NCBI GenBank assembly: GCA_023935145.1
Contig: CM043699.1
Coordinates: 109,100,536 to 109,164,535 of the forward strand
Reading direction: 5' to 3'
Origin: Bretschneidera sinensis
Lineage: Eukaryota > Streptophyta > Magnoliopsida > Brassicales > Akaniaceae
DNA: 64,000 nt
This document shows positions 10,498 through 22,201 of the stretch, in pieces. Within the stretch, counting starts at the first letter, position 1. Every line of letters starts with the position of its first letter. A program made the translations under genes and the position numbers. The notes beneath the pieces were generated by a model, which saw nothing but the letters and a program-made list of their open reading frames with translations, did no database searches and was not told the origin of the DNA.

Positions 10498-13400
10498 TCA
10501 GATAGGAACCGGAAGCTCCTCAGAAGTAGAGAGCTCCGAATTTGGAAGGCAATTCCCTAAGCTGAGGGACTGAAGTGCTCGCACTACTTCAAACATTGAC
10601 GGTCGTTTCTCTGGCATCACAAAAGTGCAACGTAGAGCAATTTCTAGAGCTGCTAGCATCTCTTGCTGGGAGGAACTTGATATTTTAGGGTCTAGAACTT
10701 GGACAGCCCCATTTGTAATGTTGATTTTCCTCCGAACCCACTTCACAATATCAAGTGAGTCTGCTGATCCTACTTGCTCAGCTTGCCGGCCAGTTACGAG
10801 TTCTAATAATACAACACCAAAGCTGTAAACATCCATCTGTTCAGATGCTTTCTTGCTATAACCATATTCTGAAACCAAACAACAAACAAAGTAACAGATC
10901 ACATTTTAGCGCATTAATATCATCTTTACACGGTATGAGATGTAGAAAGAATCAATAATTTTGCTTCAATATCTAATATAATACTACTAAAAGAGCGCTG
11001 CTATGGGTGCCATCCCCTTCAACTACCCGGAGAGTCCCACCAATTATAATCCACAGAACACTCGCTATGGTGGTCTACAGTGTTTTTTAAGGTTAAAATT
11101 ACCATTTACCACTCAAGCTCTTACAGGTGTCAGCTCATTTCTGGTCCACTTTCAAGGTGTTATAAATTGGTGGCAAATTTCGGTGGCTACAAATATTTCT
11201 CGATACTAAAATGGACTCATCAAAACGGGAGAATTCTTTGGCTTTGCCATGTGATATTGGTTAAAAGTACTCCCTATTCATCAGCTCAACAGTTCGGTAG
11301 ATTTAGAAAACTCTTTTTTGACCAAAACTAAATATAATGACTATTTAATACACACTACTATCGCTATTTAATATACAAATACACTTCCCTACAAAAACGA
11401 TGGTAACTGATTGTATTTACCTCTTCACCTTCCATTTACAGCTGCTTGGCACATGAAAAACTCTTGATTGTCTTTTAAACAAGGGTAAATGATCGTTCGC
11501 TTTATATACTGATCCCAATAGCATATAAGGCAATGGTTCTTGACGAGGTTTTTTGTTGTGCCGTGAAATCTTGAAGTCTTTGTTTATCTTGTTTACTTAG
11601 ATGATCTTATGCTCTTTTTTATTTTATTTTCTTTTGAAGATTGCTCTAAATGTGTTCAAATTTGCAGATTAATCTGTTTCAACACTCTGCATTGCCATCT
11701 TCAAATTTGCAGATTAATCTGTTTCAACACTCTGCATTGCCATCTTTGTCAACCCCATCATCTGCAGGATATGAAGCCCCCTTCACACTAAAGATTTTAT
11801 CGCAACTACACTTCTATGTGGCTTGATGAAGAAAAGATGTGCAAGTCCCCATTGTTTGTCTCTAAAGTATATTTGTTTTTAATGCAGTAAATAACTTGTT
11901 CTTGGATTGATCTGATACTCTGGATTAATTAATGTTTTGAGCCTCACATTTTTAAATGTGGATTTTGTTTTTAGGCTCTGTTTGTATGCTACCCATGTGG
12001 ATCTCTACAGGACTTAATTTGGCATACATTGAGCCCAACACATCAATTTAGCTGAAGGTTTTTTGAACTTTTAATTTTTCTAAAGAAGGAATAGGATTTA
12101 TTTCCACATGTTAAGTTTTTCAATCATTTCCTGTATTTTCTTCTCAGTGTCATGCTCTCTTCTTATTTGGATTGAATTTATTTAATTTAATTTTAATGAA
12201 TGAGATATGATTTTATTTCATGTTCTGTTGTCAAAATGGGTTTTCTGGATAGATGGTTGGTGCAAAGCCGCAACAGCCTTTCTTAATGAACAACACTCTT
12301 GCTCCTCCATTCCACTACCCGGTTTCCCCATTTTCACCTCATCTACATTCAAAAACTAGACCCTTTCACCTTCAATTTTTTTTTTGATAATATCATCTTC
12401 AAGTGTTAATAACAGCAAATCTAATATTGGACTGACCAACATAACCTCCAGGTTCACATAACTAATCTTTAATAGTTTCTTTACTCTCTAATTTTTGTTG
12501 GTAGCTGTCCTTGGCTCACATTACTTATGCTACCTTTATCGGGGAGGCAATTCCGGTAGCTCCTTGGATTTGAACTTGAAAAGGTGCATTATAGATTACA
12601 GAACACATAGTGACAATTTCAATTTTTTTTTTTTTTTTTGTTTTATAACGTTTTCTAAAACGAATATGGGTTACATTCTGCGACCTTTCTTTGTTTCTTA
12701 TAAATCCTTTATATTTGGTGGTTTATGCAGATATAGAAGGCAGTAGAGAACAATAGAAATTGAGATGGGAATAGCTTATATTATATTATGCAAGGATTTT
12801 TTTTTGCATATAACGAGATTTATTTATCAAAAGACATATAGAAAGCATCCCAAAGAAATTAGGATTTAGAATTTACTAGTTTCATTCTTCCAAGATAAAT
12901 CGAGCTAAATTTCGGCACATGCCATAAAGAGTATAGCCATGTAAAGATTCATTAAAACTGATATAAGATTTGTGTACCTGGCGCATTGTAACAGGAGTGT
13001 GCAGACTCTGAAGCCATTGTTGACTGAAATGCAGCTTCTCCCACAATTCTGTCAAGAGCAAAATCTGTGAGCTTTGGTTCAAAATCTGCATCCAAAAGAA
13101 TATTTTTTGACTTCAAATTTCTGTGGAGTAAATGTGGAACGTAATCCTTGTGAAGGTATGCCAATCCTTGAGCAACCCCAATGGCAATGTTCAATCTGAC
13201 ACTCCATTGCAACTGAAAATCAGGTCTGATGATCAAATCCCCTAAGCTCCCCTTCTCTAAAAATTCATAAATCAGAAAAATCGATTCATCAGAATAGCAA
13301 AACCCCAGAAATTTCACCATGTTCTTATGCCTGATCTTGGCTAATGTCTTAACCTCAGCCTTCAAAGCTTTTGAGGATTGGTTCCCAAAATTGACCAGCT

Positions 13401-15264
13401 TCTTTATGGCAACTAGCTCGCCACTTGGTAAACTTATAATGTACACCCTACCAAAAGGTCCACCACTTCCTACAGCACTTTTCTCATCCATTCCCATTAT
13501 CAAATCGTGCTCACTGACCCTAAGGGGATAGAAGAATAGCGAGTGGTAAATACCCGACTGAGCTTTCCTCTTGGAGTACCGATGGAAAAGGAAAACCCCA
13601 GCAGCAACAAGTATAATTCCAGCAGCAAATGCGATAGATATCAGGGCACATGTCAATGTAGTAATACCAACAGTACGGTGTCTTGGCAGGTCACCAGAAC
13701 AAGAATTGGGCAATCCAGGTCCACAAAGTCCAGGATTTCCTTGTAGAAATGAAGCTGGTAGCCCTGAGATCAGTGAGAAAGGGACCCTACCAGATAGTTG
13801 ATTGAAGGATACATTGAAGAGGGCAAGCTTCAAGTTTTGAAGCCCTTGTGGGATTGACCCAGTAAGATTGTTATCAGATAAATCAAGGTAAGTTAGGACT
13901 GGTAAATCAGCAAGGGATGGCGGGATCTTCCCTGTAAAACTATTGTCTGACAAAGACAACGAGACTAGTTTCCTGCATTTTTTAAGTTCTGGAATTTGAC
14001 CCGAAAGGGAATTGTGGGAAAGGTTTATGATACTCATAACAGGTGAATCGCAGAAATTTGAAGGGAGTTCACCGTAGAAACCGTTAAGAGATGCAGATAA
14101 TCTATATAAACTCTTAATTAAGCCAAGACCTTGGGGAATTTGACCAGTAAAGCTGTTGTTATCTATTTGAACTTGCTCCAGTTGAGCAGCCGTTGATATC
14201 GAATTGGGTATTTCTCCAGAAAACCGATTGTTCTCAGCTCTAATGAGCTTAATTTTGGGAAATGACCATAACCCAGTTGGGAAATCACCAGAGAACCCGT
14301 TGTTCTGAACTTGAAACTTCTCGAGATTCAAGCATTCGTTGATGGAGCTGGGTATTGAACCATTGAAGAAATTTGAATGCAAACTAAGGTTTATAAGGCC
14401 TTTGCCACTGCAAATCCCACTAGGGAATGACCCCAAAAGCTTGTTCTGTGAAACATCAAAAGACACCAGGTTCTTGAGAGAAGACCCTAGTGTCTGATGA
14501 ACCTCACCCGTTAGCTTGTTCTGGGAAAGGTCCACGATGGTCAAATTCTGTAGACCGACAAAGGAATAAGGGACCTCACCATGAAAATTAGAGCTTTGCA
14601 ACAAAAGTTGCTCAAGCTTGTCTAACTTCCCAATATCACCAGGAATCTCACTCACCAAATATGGATTTTGAGACAAATCAAGAACAACAAGCTCACTAAG
14701 GTTCCCAAAAATAAAAGGAACAGTACCTGAAAGCAAGTTGCTTCCCAAGTTGAGAACTTGCAGATTCACCAATGAGCCCATGCCTTCTGGGATCTTCCCC
14801 TCAACATGGTTTCTGCTCAAATCAAGAACTGTCAAGGAACTAAACTGAGAAATCTGATCTGGGATTGTACCCCAAATTAGATTGTTACTAAGATTCAAAG
14901 TCTCCAAAGAAGTACACTGAGAGAGGTGTAGTGGGATTGGCTGGTTAAAAAGATTGTCAGCAAGGTTAAGATGAGACAGAAAAGGAAGTTCGCATACCGA
15001 AGAAGAGACTTCACCAGAAAGATTCAAACTTTGAAGGTTGAGAGATGATACATAGAGCGAAGGTGTGGCAATGCAAGTGATACCAGTCCAGTTACAATGG
15101 TGAAGAGCAGAGGTTTTAGACCAACCTGAGAGATAATTCTTGGGGTCATCAATGGAGGCCTTAAAGCTGACAAGGATATCAGATTCAGTTGAAGCGAAGC
15201 TAAGAATGAAGAAGAATGTCAAGCTTATAGAGAGAAGAAATGGGTATTTGCAGATTGCAGCCAT
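10498..15264 (-). CDS. LRR receptor-like pseudokinase, At5g06940 type (2 exons, 885 aa)
   Basis: Exon 1 is 12978-15264 and exon 2 is 10498-10868, with GT-AG ends that rebuild the APE codon of the kinase. The start at 15264 (MAAICKYPFLL) opens a signal peptide of about 26 residues; an upstream in-frame ATG at 15456 would put a non-secretory stretch in front and is not preferred. An LRR N-cap with the CNWTGITC motif is followed by about twenty plant-type LRRs (to about residue 505), one transmembrane helix (about 532-558) and a kinase domain (about 590-870). The ATP lysine is kept (VAIKK, about 620), but HRD is HRN (HRNLKSKN, about 715) and DFG is DFA (about 734). It is therefore probably a plasma-membrane pseudokinase, as annotated for Arabidopsis At5g06940. 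The ligand is unknown. Confidence 0.92.
10869..12977 (-). other. Intron of the LRR pseudokinase gene
   Basis: This 2.1 kb intron splits the codon for Glu of APE. It contains a perfect 45 bp tandem duplication and several short plus-strand stretches that look coding-like (around 11660-11790, 12252-12360 and 12504-12580). None forms a gene that I recognise. Confidence 0.7.
11656..11745. repeat. Perfect 45 bp tandem duplication
   Basis: The units 11656-11700 and 11701-11745 are identical (starting TCAAATTTGCAGATTAATCT). Identity suggests a recent event within the intron. Confidence 0.9.
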
Positions 15265-15277
15265 TGAAGCAGACTCC

Positions 15278-15294
15278 GAGAGAGAGAGAGAGAG
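15278..15294. repeat. GA tract in the 5' UTR of the LRR pseudokinase gene
   Basis: A GA dinucleotide run lies 14 bases upstream of the ATG at 15264 and reads as a CT tract in the sense orientation. Such CT/GA leaders are common in plant genes. Confidence 0.6.
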
Positions 15295-15469
15295 CGCTGG
15301 TTGTGTTCTTTTCAATTGGAGAAGTTTTCTACTATGTATCAGTGAACTGAGTGAGGGTGAGTGTGGTCCACAGAAATGGATTGGTAGATGTTGATGGACT
15401 CCAGACCACTCCAGGGTATCTGTGCAACTGTGCAAGAGTTGAAAAGAACTCATCATTACTGTACAATCA

Positions 15470-16244
15470 TATGAGAGGTATTTGATGGAAAAATTCTTCT
15501 TTATCTTAGGGGCAGTTGGTCCACTCTTTTGTAAGAACTGTAAGTTTTGCTGAAAAATTGTGAATAAAAATGCCTTAGAATCAAAAGTTATTAACTTTTA
15601 GTAAAAGTTCAAAGTTTTTAACTTTTAGTAAAAGTTATGTTAAAATTCTCCTCTAAAGTTGGTGGATTTGGTTGACTTTATTTGAAAAAAATGCTCGAAA
15701 TTACCGCATATATGTATATATGTCAATATCAATTGATTATTGAATGCTTAGATTGCTTTATTATAATCACAGTAACATACTAGTGATAATATATTAAAAT
15801 CTCAAACCTAATCCTTTTAGTTTAATAATATAAAATATCGGGGTTTGATTTTCCATATAAAAAACAATAATTTCAATAACTAGTATTACTGTTTTTGTAT
15901 CGTTGTAATTGTAATTAAAATTTTGTTGGAAAAAATATTAATTTGACTTAATAACCCAAATTTCAATAACAAATATTCTACTAGAAAAATTTGATAAATT
16001 CTTTTGTCATGAAAACCAATTTAAAACTCGTTTCGTTTATCTTCGATTAACGTTATAAGAATTCAAAAATAATTTTAAAATAATAATGATTAAAAATGTT
16101 GTGAAATTAAAAACTGTTTAATATGTGATAAAAATTACATGAAAATTATCTCAAAAAGCATTTTAAAAAATAAAGTAAAAATTATCATAATTTATTTTGA
16201 TAAAAAAATATAAAAGAAATTTCTAGAATTTATTTCTTACTCTT
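15470..16244. other. AT-rich promoter-side and intergenic DNA
   Basis: No gene is seen. This is AT-rich sequence upstream of the receptor-like gene; I could not identify a convincing TATA box. Confidence 0.4.
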
Positions 16245-16675
16245 GTGGTGAGAATTCCCAAGCTGTTAATTGCTCGTCTTCATTCAAAATTTGCTTCCTT
16301 TTTGTGGCGCAATGGAGTGTTAAAGCATCATTTGGTCTCCTGGCCTACCACTTCTAATATGGTGAGTGAAAGGAGGCTTGGTGTTCAAAGTTTTTATTAA
16401 GTGATGTTTGCTTTACAAGCGAAGCTCGATTGGAATTTTATTTTCGGCAAATTATTCTGGGCTCGGTTCATGAGGATTACATATGGAGATTCCATTTCTG
16501 TCTTGCAATTAGCTCCTTAGTGGAGAATTCCTTTTGGTGCATTAGTAACCGCAACATCTTACTGTCTCACCACAAATGGTGCTCAACAGATACTGCTCCT
16601 GGGTTGCACGAGTTAAAATTCCACGTTCATATAGCAGCTAGTGGAACCTATGCTCACTGAAGATCAACGGGTTCT
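16245..16675 (+). pseudogene. LINE reverse-transcriptase C-terminal remnant
   Basis: From 16245 the plus strand reads a stretch typical of the end of plant LINE ORF2: IPKLLIARLHSKF, FLWRNG, HHLVSWPT and ERRLGVQSF. A stop codon near 16398 follows, and then the same frame resumes (ALQAKLDWNF, FWARFMRITYG). This order matches the region after the RT domain in LINE proteins. Frameshifts follow after about 16520. No poly(A) tail or target duplication is visible, so it is an old fragment. Confidence 0.6.
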
Positions 16676-17269
16676 TCTATAGAATTTAATTTTGACCGAG
16701 AAATCTAATAGTTTAATTTGGAAAGTCACTCAATCTGAAGTCTTTTCCATCAGAATCCTAACATCATTTGAAAAAATTAATTAATACATCATTTTAAAAG
16801 CAAATGTGGAGTGTTCTCCAGATCTTCTCACTGTGTACCACAGTGTCTAAGCCGTATCTTAATATAAATAATCAGTAATTGTGAATGGACTCTACGACTT
16901 CAATAATAATCATTCGGTTGCCTCTCGAAATGTATGGAGTTGATCAATCAGAATGATTCATTGAATGTCTTCTGACGATCATTTTCAATTCATTTCCTTT
17001 CATGCTCGTGAGGGAGAGGCAGAGGGAAAAGGAGAGCTCAAGTTTTCCAAAGCTTGTACAAACATCTTTAATAACATTGTTTTGAGTTAAAGTTAAACAA
17101 TCGAAACAATTTTTAGAATAAATTTAAATAAATTAGTTTAAATCTATCACAAACATCTATAATAACGTTATTTAAGATTAAATTTATTTAAATCTAATCA
17201 AATTAAATTTATTTTAAATATCATTATTTTACATGTTATAATAGAGACAATGACTTCCAAATTCCTTAT
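16676..17269. other. AT-rich intergenic DNA, nothing recognised
   Basis: No coding or structured element is supported here. Confidence 0.5.
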
Positions 17270-17272
17270 ATT

Positions 17273-17426
17273 GGTAATTTTTAACATTACGATATATATT
17301 GACAGTGGTAATTTTATTTAATAACTTTGACCATGAACGAGACAAGTTTGAAATTTTTTAGCATTGCTATATGGAGTGGCAGTGGTAATTTTACTTAATA
17401 ACTTTGACTATGAACGAGACAAATTT
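17273..17426. repeat. 77 bp imperfect tandem duplication
   Basis: TAATAACTTTGACCATGAACG near 17320 recurs at about 17397 with a 77 base period, and the flanking AGTGGTAATTTTA also repeats. It is non-coding. Confidence 0.7.
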
Positions 17427-17856
17427 TAATAGTACCTTTACAAATATTACAAATACCAATGCATGGGTTTCATAAAACTAAGACTTCAAAACAAAATATT
17501 TACTACTATTGCAACTTAATTTTTTTTTTATTGGAATTGAATAAATTATTTTCAAATGGGGCTCACGATTGTAAAGAATTCTTTTAAGGTGCCCTGCACC
17601 GATAGCTTTATTCACGAAGACAACTCTTGTTCTTTGTTATTTGCACTTTGTTGTAGGACTTTAGTAGTGGATTATTAATTTTGAAACCTTAGGTGTTATT
17701 CTGATCTAACTCAATTTTTTTTTGTTTTTTTCTTTTTATAAACATGTTATTTTTATGAAAAAATAAATATTATTTACTTAATTAAAAAAATGTTGATCAT
17801 TATTTAAAGGAAAATTTTAACCTACAACTCTTTAATGGTAAGTTATTAATGATTTG

Positions 17857-18077
17857 TGATGAAAATCATTATTTGATTCTTTGATTTTTGGTCAAATTAC
17901 ACGCACGCTTATCTCATGTATATTACTAGCCTGTACATAATGGTTGTGTAGTGTTGATACTGTAATTTTGCAATTCCTTTAATGTAGCTAGGGATACTGT
18001 TCCCACATGAGTTGTATGTAATCATGTAATTGCTAGCTAATGAATCAAGCTTTTTGGCCTAATTCTATGTTTTCACA
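17857..18077 (+). repeat. 5' LTR of Copia element A
   Basis: The LTR starts TGATGAAAATCATTATTTG and ends TTTTCACA, directly followed by a primer site TGGTATCAAAGC (18078-18089), complementary to initiator tRNA-Met with one change. A truncated partner LTR lies at 33092-33228. Confidence 0.75.
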
Positions 18078-18231
18078 TGGTATCAAAGCAAGAATTCATT
18101 ATTGATTCCTTGTTATTTTCCTTTACCTCTGTCCTAAAACAAAACTTAGCCCATCAAAATTCCTTTTCCTCCTTTTTTCTGCTTGCGTTAAAAATCTATC
18201 ATTTGTTTTTGTTAACCTTGTTTGCCTTCAC

Positions 18232-18572
18232 AATGGTTGGCGAGGTTGTTGTCAATTCCATTGTTGTCTCATCCACTTCTTCTCATCTTGTTGATCCAAG
18301 TTTACTTTCACTATATACATTCAATCCCTCAGATAATCTAAGAGTCACTCTTGTCTCTATACCCTTGACCAAAGACAAATACTACAATGGTCATGTTCCA
18401 TGAGAATGGCCTTGAATGCTAAGAATAAATTAGGCTTCATCGATGAGTCTCTTCCACGCCCATTCACCACACTTATTCTTTGTTCATTATGGGATTGTGC
18501 GAAGGATATGGTTGTTTCATGGGTATTTAATAACTTATGAAATTTGGAAAGACTTAGAAGAGAGGTTTTCTA
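18232..18572 (+). pseudogene. Copia A gag, N-terminal part
   Basis: The frame begins MVGEVVVNSIV and reaches LTKDKYYNG. It then shifts near 18388 and continues as SMRMALNAKNKLGFIDESLP, the typical plant Copia gag N-terminus. It is cut by element B at 18573 within the motif EIWKDLEERFS, and coding resumes at 25118. Confidence 0.7.
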
Positions 18573-18937
18573 TGTTGTATATTTTGTACATAATGGATTA
18601 GCATTATTATTTAGTCATTGGGCCCATAATGGGATGGGCCACACTAATAGGCACATATGGAGGCCTCTACTCTCACCCATAAAAGTGGAACTAGCCCATT
18701 GAGTTCCACTTGGTGTTTTTCAGCTCCTATTTCTTTGTCTCTCTGGGAAAAGAACGGGAAATCACAAAACAAGGGTAGAGAGTAGTTCTCTCCATAGATG
18801 AAACCCTTTCTCTTTTGCAGGAACCCTAAAGCCACATGGAACATCCATCACAAGTTACAAAAGGTATGAACTCTCAACTTTCTGGAACACATGCTTTGAT
18901 TAAAAGAAGAGATTAGCACTTATTATGAATTCTAACA
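18573..18937 (+). repeat. 5' LTR of Copia element B
   Basis: 365 bp, TGTTGTAT start and CTAACA end, followed at 18940-18951 by TGGTATCAGAGC, the exact initiator tRNA-Met primer site. Confidence 0.93.
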
Positions 18938-18939
18938 AT

Positions 18940-18951
18940 TGGTATCAGAGC
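18940..18951 (+). other. Primer-binding site of Copia B
   Basis: TGGTATCAGAGC, complementary to the 3' end of plant initiator tRNA-Met, two bases after the LTR. Confidence 0.85.
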
Positions 18952-19845
18952 CATACCTTTTTATTTTCATGGCTGTGTTCTTTTTTTTTTTTTTTTTTTT
19001 TTTGTTTCGTTGTTGTATTTTGTTGTTTGGAGGAGAGAGGTGTGCGTTTTCAGTCCATGCTTGTCTCCATCATCAAAAGACATCCGTTTTTTTTTCTTTT
19101 CTGGATATTTGTCGTTCTTGGTCTTCAAATTGAATTTCCTGGTTTTGGACTTGCCTAATATTATATCACCTGTGGTTTCATTGCTTCTGGTCAAGTTTTT
19201 GGTTTAATTTTGATTTTTAACAATTTATACCCATTTAACTATTTATTGTTTGATTGGGTAATTATTTAAACTTTGAACATTGACCAGAGTTTATGGTCTT
19301 GATTAATGATTGGATGTTTTGGTACAATCTTGTTTTGCAAAATCCCTCTTTTATGTGTTTATGAATTTATGATATTGCTAATTTTTTTTAATGGAGAAAA
19401 GAAATGAATAATTCCTTTTGAGATAAATAAATATTTTGTTCATGTGAGTCATGTCATTTTGTTGTAATACCGATGGTTTGGAGTGGTTAAGTACCCACCT
19501 CTTGTGGGACTAGTCATGATAAATTATTGGAGTTGCTATTATTGATCATGTTTTCGCTTAATGATATTATACTAAGATTTATACGGATAGTGAATTTGCT
19601 CCGTCGGCAAACCATTATTTGGTAGGATGCTTAGGACGATAAAGATAATAGTTAAGTGTTTGGCACTTGGTGGCCTAGTCCTATCCTCTCGGTAGCGGGT
19701 CATTTTAAGTCTTTGTATTTAATTATTTTACTTTATCATACATAAGAGCCTTTTATGTATTTTGTGCTCTAGCATAGTGCGTAAGAGTCTATTTTGAATA
19801 AGATTCAAGCATGGATATAAGATTGCCTAATGGAGACATTTATAA
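18952..19845 (+). other. Untranslated leader of Copia B
   Basis: About 0.9 kb between primer site and gag. It contains a T20-type tract (18981-19002) and no supported gene. Its length is typical of plant Copia leaders. Confidence 0.5.
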
Positions 19846-20802
19846 GTGCATGTTTCTTGTTCCACATGCATAATAAATTTTATTATATTCTCCTCAGCAT
19901 ATAGCAATGCGGCTCTGTCTCTCTCTTTATCTGCCATCAAGAGTCTAAATGGAACCAATTATGAGGATTGGTATGAGTCTCTCACTAGTAATTTGGCTAT
20001 CATGAATTTAGACTTGACTTTGAGGGTCGATGCGCCTGTTGAGCCCACTAGTGAAAGTTTTGCACCTGAAAAGACTCGTTATGAGCAATGGGTGCATTCT
20101 AATAGGACTTGTCTCATGATTATGAAGTATACTATTGACAAGTCTATTAGGCAAAGCATAGTTGATACTGATAGTGCTAAAGAATATCTTGATGCCATTG
20201 GGAAGAAATTTATTAAGTTTGATAAGGTAGAAAAGGGAACTCTGATGAAACTTCTTACTACCACAACCTATGATGGGGTTAGTGGAGTCCGAGAGCACAT
20301 CATGAAGCTTACTCATTTCTTTAACAAGCTCAAAGGAATGAAAGTTGAGTTAGTAGATAGCTTTCTTATATGGCAGGTGCTTGAATCTTTGCCACCTCAA
20401 TTTGATGCAGTCAAGACCACTTATAATGCTCAGAAAGATGAATGGAGCCTGAGTGAAATGACTGCTATTGTCACTCAAGAAGAGGAGATGATGAAAAAGG
20501 CCAAGTCTCATGCTGCTTTCATGGTAACTATTGATAAAGGGAAGAAGAAGAAGTTTTTCAAGGGTAATAGTAGCAACTCCCTCAAGATAAAGAAATCTGG
20601 GAGGCCTCTTCAACAAGCTAATGTAAGTGTTCCAAATGGGGCTAAAAACGAAGTTTTTAAGGGAAGGTGCAACTTTTATCATTTGTTTGGGCACAAGAGG
20701 GTTGATTGTAGGAAATTTAAAGCTTGGTTAGACAAGAAAGGTACACGTTCGCTATTAATGTGTTTTGAGTCTAATCTAGTTGATGTGCCTTATGATACTT
20801 GA
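19846..20802 (+). pseudogene. Copia B gag
   Basis: A UBN2-type gag: LNGTNYEDWYESL near the start, then a helical core with ESLPPQFDAVKTTY. A zinc knuckle lies near the end (about 20668-20711), where the CX2CX4HX4C pattern has Tyr in place of the second Cys (CNFYHLFGHKRVDC). The frame is open for 318 codons and ends at a TGA where protease should follow in the same frame (next codons WLDTG). The true start is uncertain; the first 35 codons do not look like gag and may be leader. Confidence 0.8.
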
Positions 20803-21945
20803 TGGCTAGATACTGGTGTAACTATTCATACTACAAATTCTTTGCAGGAATTAAGGAAATGCAGAAGACCAATTAATACAAAGTTAGTAGTAAATATGGG
20901 CAATGGGGTGAAGGTTAAAGTTGAACACATTGGTACAGTAAGACTTATTTTGGCTTCTAAACATGTTTTGAACTTGTCTGATACTGCTTTTATACATTCC
21001 ATCAGAAGAAATCTTATTTCTGTTTCTGTTTTGGACAAATGTGGATATATTTTTCATTTTGGAAATGGAAAGGCTATAATTTTTTATGACTCTGTTATGG
21101 TAGGTACTGCTACTTTATATGATGGTTTGTATAAAATTGACTTGCTTCTTGTTTTAGATCCTGCTTCTTCTAGTGTCTCTGTTGTGAATACTATAGTTGA
21201 TTCTAAACGTGCTAGATCCAATAAAAACTCTTCCATGTTGTGGCACAAAAGGTTGGGTCATATTTTTAAAGAAAGAATGGAGAGGTTGATTAAATATGAT
21301 ATTCTAGTTAACTTAGATTTTTCTGATTTTGAAACTTGTGTTGCTTGTATCAAAGGGAAACTTCCAGCGAAAACCAGAAAACAAAAGATTAGTAGAAGTC
21401 AGGACGTTCTAGATTTAATCCATACTGATATTTGTGGTCCCTTTTCACCTGCTGCTTTAGGAAATTATAGATACTTCATTACCTTTATTGATAACTATTC
21501 TCGCTATGGTTATATTGAGTTCATTCGAGAAAAATCAGACTCATTGGAAGCTTTTAAGGCTTTCAAGGCTGCTGTGAAACTTCTGAAAAATAAGAAAATC
21601 AAAGTAGTAAGATCGGATAGAGGATATGAGTTTTATGGGAGATATGATGAAACTGGTAGAAATCCTGGACCTTTTGCTAGATTTCTCGAGTCATGTGGTA
21701 TTAAGGCTCAGCACACAATGCCTGGAACTCCTGAACAAAATAGTATTGCAGAAAGAAGAAATCGTACTCTTATAGATATGGTGCGGTGTATGCTTTGTCA
21801 TTCCACTTTGCTTGAATTTTTATGGGGTGGGGCTTTGAAAACTGTTGCATATGTTTTGAATCAATTGCCAAGTAAGTCAATTCCTAAAACTCCTTATGAG
21901 TTATGGTCAGGAAAGAGGCCTAGTTTGAATCATTTTCATGTTTAG
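20803..21945 (+). pseudogene. Copia B protease and integrase
   Basis: The protease motif LDTGVTIHT follows the gag stop. Then come the pre-integrase domain with LWHKRLGHI and the integrase core with its three acidic positions visible: [17 protein letters not shown] and [13 protein letters not shown]. The frame stops at TAG (21943-21945) after NHFHV, where a Trp is expected in FHVWGY. Downstream coding continues with a frameshift near 22045 and a TAA near 22093. Confidence 0.85.
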
Positions 21946-22201
21946 GGCTATAAAGTGGAAATAAGGCCTTATAATCCTCAGCAGAAGAAACTTGATTTTA
22001 AGACCACTACTAGTTATTTTGTTGGCTATTGTGTGGGATCAAGGGTATAGATTCTATTTCCCTTTTAATGTTACTAGAGTCATTGAATCTGATTAAGCCA
22101 TCTTTTTTGAGGATGTTAGTGATAGTGGGAGTTCAGCGCCACGTGAAGTTGTATTTAGGGAGGAGCGTGTTGTTATACCTATTCAAGTTACTCCCCCATC
22201 A

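Noticed and set aside
15265..15456. 64-residue N-terminal extension of the LRR pseudokinase
   Set aside because: It would bury the signal peptide inside the protein and includes the GA/CT leader tract; the start at 15264 fits a secreted receptor.
18967..19207. Several overlapping frames rich in Phe or Lys
   Set aside because: Produced by a poly(T) tract in the leader of Copia B.
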